Shown here piece by piece: positions 59,985 to 64,000 of a stretch of 64,000 bases of DNA (position 1 is its first letter; each line of letters begins with the position of its first letter). The notes below the pieces were generated by a model that made no database searches, was not told where the DNA came from, and worked only from the letters and a program-made list of their open reading frames with translations. Where the stretch lies: positions 306,094 to 370,093 of the forward strand of contig NZ_FOIB01000013.1 of assembly GCF_900111765.1 (NCBI RefSeq). The letters run 5' to 3'. Origin of the DNA: Myxococcus fulvus (lineage in GTDB: Bacteria; Myxococcota; Myxococcia; Myxococcales; Myxococcaceae). Made by a program: the position numbers and the translations under genes.

Positions 59985-62270
59985 ATGCGGCACCATGACC
60001 TGGGTTCGAGGCTGGGACTGTGTCTGGCGTTTCTCCTGACCTCGGGGGCGATGGCCTCGGAGGCTCCCTCGAAGCCGGAGGAGGCCCAGGAGCAGCTCCG
60101 GCTCCAGCGGCTCACCTCGCTGGGCGAGCTCTGGGGGCAGGTGCGCTATCGCCACCCGTGGATGCTGTCGCGGCGCATCGACTGGGACGCGGCCTTCCTG
60201 GCAGCGGTGCCGAAGGTGGAGGCCGCCACCAGCGACGAGGCATTCGCCGAGGCCGTCCAGTCGATGCTCGGCGCGCTCGAGGACTCCGCCACCCTCGTGA
60301 AGAGCGCGCGGCCGCCCGCGGCGCTGGCTCCGCCGACGCTCCGGCCCCTCTTGGGCATGGAGAAGGACGTGGTCGTCCTGGACCTGCGCAACCTCACCAC
60401 GCCCGAGGGCTCCGAGACCTTCTGGGGCATGGGCGAGAAGCTCTGGGGGGCGCTGGGCAATGCGCGCGCAGTCGTCGTCGACATGCGCCTGCGAGGCTTC
60501 GACGAGAGGTCCATCTGGAGCGTCTCCGGCGCCGTGGACTGGATGCTGCCCCTCTTCGTCGATGGCGAGCTGTCGGTGCCAGGCATGCGCTCCTCGCTCC
60601 ATGGCGGCTTCAAGGCCCAGACGGGCTCGGACTCCCCCTACACCACGGCCTTCAACCAGGACGTCAGCTCGGTGGTGGCGGGCCGCGCCGGCAAGAAGTT
60701 CTCGCGCGTCGTCTTCCTCATGGACTCGCAGAGCGCCGTCTCGCCGAAGGTGCTGGCGCTGCGCGCCTCGGGACGCGCGCTCTTCGTGGGCGAGGGTCCC
60801 GTGACGAACTCGATGGCCGTGGATACGCAGGACGTGCCGCTGGGGAACACGCTCGTCGCCACGGTCCGCACGAGCGAGACGGTGCTGCCCCTGGGGCTCG
60901 ACGCGGAGGTGCCGGCGCGCGCGGACCTGTCCGCCCCGGACGCGGCCTACACGCGCGCGTTGGCGCTGGCCCAGCAGAAGTCCAGGCCCAAGGGCCCAAG
61001 CGCTTCGGCGCGGCCCGAGGCCCAGTGGCGTCCGGACAAGGCCTACGCGGAGACCCATTACCCCTCACGCGAGCTGCGCCTGCTGTCAGCCGTGCGGCTG
61101 TGGAACGTGGTGGAGCTCTTCTTCCCCTATCGCCACTTGATGGACGTGGACTGGAGCCAGCAGCTCCCCGGGATGCTGAAGCGCTTCGAGGCCGCCCAGG
61201 ACGCGAAGGCGTACGCGCTCGAGGTCGCGAAGTCCGTCCGGGAGCTGCGTGACGGGCACGTCTCGCTCAGCGGCCATCCCGCGTTCACGGACCTCTGGGG
61301 TGGAGTCGCCGCGCCCCTCGATGCGTACGACGTCGCCGGGAAGGTGGTCGTCACGGAGCTCTCCAAGGACTGGCTCGCGCAGGGGCTCCAGGTGGGGGAT
61401 GTCCTGGAGAAGGTGGACGGGGAGCCCATCGACGAGCGCATCCGCCGCATCGACGCCATCCACCAGGCCTCCACGGCGGCGGCGACCCGCCTGTACCACA
61501 TCTACCTGGCGCTCGTGGGTCCCCCGGAATCGGAGGTGTCCTTCACGGTGCTCGGCGAGAAGGGGCGGCGGGAGGTGAAGCTCAAGCGGCCCGCCGCGTA
61601 CTCCCGCATGGAGCGCCCCCATGAGCCCTTCAAGCTGCTGGAGGGTAACATCGCGCTCGTGAACCTCTCGCAGCTGGGGCCCGGCGAGGTGCCGGAGGTC
61701 ATGCAGAAGGTCCAAGGCACCCGGGCCGTGGTGTTCGACCTGCGAGGCTATCCCCGGGGCACCGCGGGGGTGCTGGCGCCGTACCTCAATGTGAAGCGCG
61801 CGAAGATCTGGTCCCGCTTCGAGGTGCCCGTCGTCGCGGGCTCCACGTTGGTGAATGGCCGGATGGCCCTGACGCAGGAGCTGCCCACCGCCGACGTGCC
61901 GGTGTATCAGGGCCGCGTCGTGGCGCTCATCGACGAGAGCGCCGTGAGCCAGGCCGAGCACCTGGGGCTCATGCTGGAGGTCACCAGCGGGGTGACTTTC
62001 GTCGGGAGCCCCACCGCCGGAGCCAACGGGAACATGACGTACGCGGTGCTGCCCGGTGGCATCTGGATGAGCTTCACCGGCATGGATGCCCGGCACGCGG
62101 ACGGCGGTCAGCTCCAGCGCAAGGGGCTCACGCCGCACGTCGCGGTGCGCCCCACGCTCGCGGGCCTGCGCGCGGGCCGGGACGAGGTGCTGGAGCGGGC
62201 GCTGCGCCTGCTCCAGGAGACGCCGCGCCCCGCCGCCGCGCCCATGTCCCGCCCCGTGCAGCGTCCGTAG
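59985..62270 (+). CDS. S41-family peptidase, exported
   Basis: A 761-residue exported protein (signal ending SGAMA-S near residue 25). Residues about 360-760 form an S41/tail-specific-protease domain: PDZ-like region (ELSKDWLAQGLQVGDVLEKV), core strand VVFDLRGYPRG and DESAVSQAEHLGLML, where Ser of SAVSQAE is the likely nucleophile. The N-terminal half resembles a second, degraded S41-like unit (VVVDMRLRGFDERS; FLMDSQSAVS) without clear catalytic residues. AGGAGG sits 6 bases before ATG 59985. Likely periplasmic or surface. Confidence 0.82.
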   Translation: MRHHDLGSRLGLCLAFLLTSGAMASEAPSKPEEAQEQLRLQRLTSLGELWGQVRYRHPWMLSRRIDWDAAFLAAVPKVEAATSDEAFAEAVQSMLGALEDSATLVKSARPPAALAPPTLRPLLGMEKDVVVLDLRNLTTPEGSETFWGMGEKLWGALGNARAVVVDMRLRGFDERSIWSVSGAVDWMLPLFVDGELSVPGMRSSLHGGFKAQTGSDSPYTTAFNQDVSSVVAGRAGKKFSRVVFLMDSQSAVSPKVLALRASGRALFVGEGPVTNSMAVDTQDVPLGNTLVATVRTSETVLPLGLDAEVPARADLSAPDAAYTRALALAQQKSRPKGPSASARPEAQWRPDKAYAETHYPSRELRLLSAVRLWNVVELFFPYRHLMDVDWSQQLPGMLKRFEAAQDAKAYALEVAKSVRELRDGHVSLSGHPAFTDLWGGVAAPLDAYDVAGKVVVTELSKDWLAQGLQVGDVLEKVDGEPIDERIRRIDAIHQASTAAATRLYHIYLALVGPPESEVSFTVLGEKGRREVKLKRPAAYSRMERPHEPFKLLEGNIALVNLSQLGPGEVPEVMQKVQGTRAVVFDLRGYPRGTAGVLAPYLNVKRAKIWSRFEVPVVAGSTLVNGRMALTQELPTADVPVYQGRVVALIDESAVSQAEHLGLMLEVTSGVTFVGSPTAGANGNMTYAVLPGGIWMSFTGMDARHADGGQLQRKGLTPHVAVRPTLAGLRAGRDEVLERALRLLQETPRPAAAPMSRPVQRP

Positions 62271-62288
62271 TCCCGTGGACGGGCCGGG

Positions 62289-63434
62289 CTAGCGAAGGGC
62301 GGGCCGCGGCGTGGGCTCGCGGGAGAGCCGGGCCTCCAGTCGCGAGCGCCACTTGAGCGCGGGGCGCTCCACGCCGTGGTGCAGCGCGAGTGACGCGAGC
62401 AGCACCGCCCCCGCGCCGGCCAGCAGCGTGAGCGGGTGGAAGGCGTCCAGGCCGTAGGGCTCCAGCGCGACGCGCGCTGCGTGCTGCAGGGCCTTGTGGG
62501 TGAGGTAGATGGTGAAGCTCAGCAGCGCGAAGGTCTTCACGCCGGGGAGGCGGGCGCACACGCGTGACGCGCTGGGGCTCGCCATGGCCACGAGCAGCGC
62601 CGCGTAGCCCAGCGACGTCAGGGGGAAGGCGAGCATCGTGTGGACGAGGCCGCGGAAGTGCTCCTCGTTCAGCCAGAACACAGCGCCCAGGCACGCAAGG
62701 CCCGCTCCCGCCAGGACGCCCGCGCGTGCTCCTCGGGTCCACCGCTCCCAGGCCGCGGGGCGGAAGACGCGCAGCGCCGCGAGCATCGCGCCACACAAGA
62801 GGCCGTCGAGTCGCGCGTAGGTCGGGTAGTACAGCAGCGTGTCGTAGCCGCGCCACGCGACGTCCTCGGGCGCGAGCATCGAGAAGTGCCGCTGCCACAG
62901 CCCGGCCCGCAGGAGCATCCCGCCGAGCATCAGCCCCGCCGCGCCCACGAGCAGGTGCGCGGCCCGGACGCGTCCGCGCAGCGCGAGCACGGTGAGCGGG
63001 AGCACCAGGTAGAAGTGCTCCTCCACGCACAGCGACCACGCGTGGGAGAAGCCATTCCGGCGCAGCCCGAAGTTCTGCGTGAAGGTGAGGAAGCGCCACG
63101 CGGGCGTCTCCACCGGACGCTCGCTCCACGCGGGGACGAAGAGGTACAGCGCCAGCACGATGAGGTAGGGCGGGAGGATTCGCAGCGAGCGCCGCAGGTA
63201 GAATCGCTTCAGGGACGGCGCCTCGCCGCGCGACACCGGCTCCATCAACTGCGAGCCGATGAGGAAGCCGCTCAGCACGAAGAACAGCTCCACCCCCGTC
63301 CAACCGAAGTTGGCGAGCATCCGGTAGGACTCGTGTCCCTCGGGGCGTGGGTAGTGGAAGAGGACGACGATGAAGATGGCCAGGCACCGGAGCAGGTCCA
63401 GGCCGGCCAGGTGGCGCGGTTCGGTGGTGTTCAG
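62289..63434 (-). CDS. OafA-like acyltransferase, CTG start inferred
   Basis: A 381-residue membrane acyltransferase of the Acyltransferase_3 family: RHLAGLDLLRCLAIFIVVLF begins the first membrane helix and HAWSLCVEEHFYLVLP is the family's central motif. Ten or so helices follow. From a TGA upstream to residue 39 there is no ATG, GTG or TTG in frame; the first useful start is CTG at 63434 (a first ATG at 63320 would delete the essential N-terminal helix with the conserved His of FHYPRP). Members acylate sugars or lipids of the envelope. It is convergent with the S41 gene. Confidence 0.78.
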   Translation of the reverse strand: MNTTEPRHLAGLDLLRCLAIFIVVLFHYPRPEGHESYRMLANFGWTGVELFFVLSGFLIGSQLMEPVSRGEAPSLKRFYLRRSLRILPPYLIVLALYLFVPAWSERPVETPAWRFLTFTQNFGLRRNGFSHAWSLCVEEHFYLVLPLTVLALRGRVRAAHLLVGAAGLMLGGMLLRAGLWQRHFSMLAPEDVAWRGYDTLLYYPTYARLDGLLCGAMLAALRVFRPAAWERWTRGARAGVLAGAGLACLGAVFWLNEEHFRGLVHTMLAFPLTSLGYAALLVAMASPSASRVCARLPGVKTFALLSFTIYLTHKALQHAARVALEPYGLDAFHPLTLLAGAGAVLLASLALHHGVERPALKWRSRLEARLSREPTPRPALR

Positions 63435-63585
63435 CGGAGTCGACCTTCAGCGGCGGGGAGGCCTGATTCTAGGCACTTTGCTGTGGGTGTGTCGCCCACA
63501 TTTCTCCACCAAGGTCTGGGACGGGTCCGTTGATTCCGTCTGCCTCCATCGGGACGGAATCAACGGGACCGACACGGCGTGAAGG

Positions 63586-63828
63586 CTAGTAGCAGAGCCA
63601 CTTGTTGAAGGGCGTGCGCTGACACTCGCACTCGCCCAGGTTGCCGTCGGACCAGGTGCAGGAGGTGAACGCTCCGGGGCGACAGAAGGTCCCGACGAGG
63701 GCCTCGCAGCTGCCGGCCAGCTCCGACGCCGCCTGCTCGGTGGCCTCGGGCGCCATCGGCTCACCCGTCTCCACGCCCCCACAGGCCGTCAGTCCGAACG
63801 CCACCGCGATTGCCAGGATTGCTCGCAT
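63586..63828 (-). CDS. Small Cys-rich lipoprotein
   Basis: An 80-residue lipoprotein: signal ending LTAC (lipobox), then an Ala/Glu-rich tether and a compact domain with six Cys (GSCEALVGTFC, SCTWSDG, ECECQRT, WLCY), likely three disulphides. ATG 63828 has GGAG 6 bases upstream; ATG 63834 would leave no spacing. No homologue was recognised. Small disulphide-rich lipoproteins are common in myxobacteria. Confidence 0.7.
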   Translation of the reverse strand: MRAILAIAVAFGLTACGGVETGEPMAPEATEQAASELAGSCEALVGTFCRPGAFTSCTWSDGNLGECECQRTPFNKWLCY

Positions 63829-63905
63829 GACCATCTCCAGTTGATTCGCGAGGAATGCGCGAAGTGCGGGGATAGCTTATGCGAGCCCTGGCGGGTCGAC
63901 GACGC

Positions 63906-64000
63906 CTAGGCCCTGTCTGATGGATGCAGGTGGCGCAAGTAGGAGCAGATGAGCGCCACCTGCACCATGGCGAGGTAGTTGACGGCGAGCTTGTCGTAGC
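63906..64000 (-). pseudogene. IS5-family transposase, C-terminal end
   Basis: The last 95 bases encode on the minus strand YDKLAVNYLAMVQVALICSY and then LRHLHPSDRA plus a TAG stop; the YDKLAxNYLA pattern is the C-terminal end of IS5-group (IS427-like) transposases. The gene continues outside the window, so its integrity cannot be judged. GGCCCTGTCT at 63909-63918 looks like the IS terminal repeat, with the TAG stop (63908-63906) just outside it, inside the flanking CTAG. Marked as pseudogene only because it is partial here. Confidence 0.7.

Overview
The window is very GC-rich and densely packed. Its gene content is that of a myxobacterium, most likely Myxococcaceae (Myxococcus, Corallococcus or Pyxidicoccus). 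The signs are many lipoproteins with Asp/Gly/Pro-rich linkers, a RING-finger/TerD protein of the family NCBI names after Myxococcus and Streptomyces loci (MXAN_6230/SCO0854), a TonB/TonB-receptor fusion like MxcH of myxochelin-producing myxobacteria, several one-component regulators each beside one enzyme, and a truncated IS5-type transposase at the right edge. This placement is an inference from gene families; no rRNA, tRNA or CRISPR was seen.

Left part (1-13 kb): small regulator/enzyme units. These are a MerR regulator with an alpha/beta hydrolase, a LysR gene divergent from a RidA-like gene, a UvrA-like double ABC ATPase, and AraC plus a VOC protein divergent from a tightly overlapping ArsR-SRPBCC-DoxX-DUF1801 operon. 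A second DUF1801 protein with a histone-H1-like tail, a thioredoxin-fold lipoprotein, a tandem 95-bp repeat array and a secreted PKD/discoidin-domain protein follow.

Middle part (13-30 kb): the RING/TerD-like protein; three short-chain dehydrogenases with an AraC regulator; a COQ4-like protein; a DUF885 lipoprotein; an OmpR-type response regulator with its membrane kinase; a GAF histidine kinase; a BmrR-like MerR with its hydrolase; and a TetR unit with a clear palindromic operator.

The most striking locus is 30.3-36.6 kb. Six genes, most of them overlapping, encode a NapC/NrfH-like tetraheme quinol dehydrogenase, a small membrane protein, a triheme c7-type cytochrome, a single polypeptide that fuses two monoheme cytochrome domains to a C-terminal outer-membrane beta-barrel, a monoheme lipoprotein, and a decaheme lipoprotein made of two pentaheme halves. 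Together they supply every layer of a quinone-pool-to-cell-surface electron conduit, with porin and cytochrome joined in one chain. This is the best candidate for an undescribed system.

Next come a beta-propeller-like protein, two tandem P450s with duplicated upstream blocks, and an apparent Fur-controlled iron/siderophore operon (40.8-48.1 kb: TonB-fused receptor, surface lipoprotein, DUF3325-like, DUF3649-like, PepSY membrane protein, IroE-like esterase). The right part (48-64 kb) has an operon of secreted proteins with two peptidases (M23 and matrixin-like), AraC/SDR/NmrA genes, an ECF sigma factor with its presumed membrane regulator, an alpha-carbonic anhydrase, TetR, an S41-type protein, an OafA-like acyltransferase whose N-terminus requires a CTG start, a small Cys-rich lipoprotein, and the IS end.
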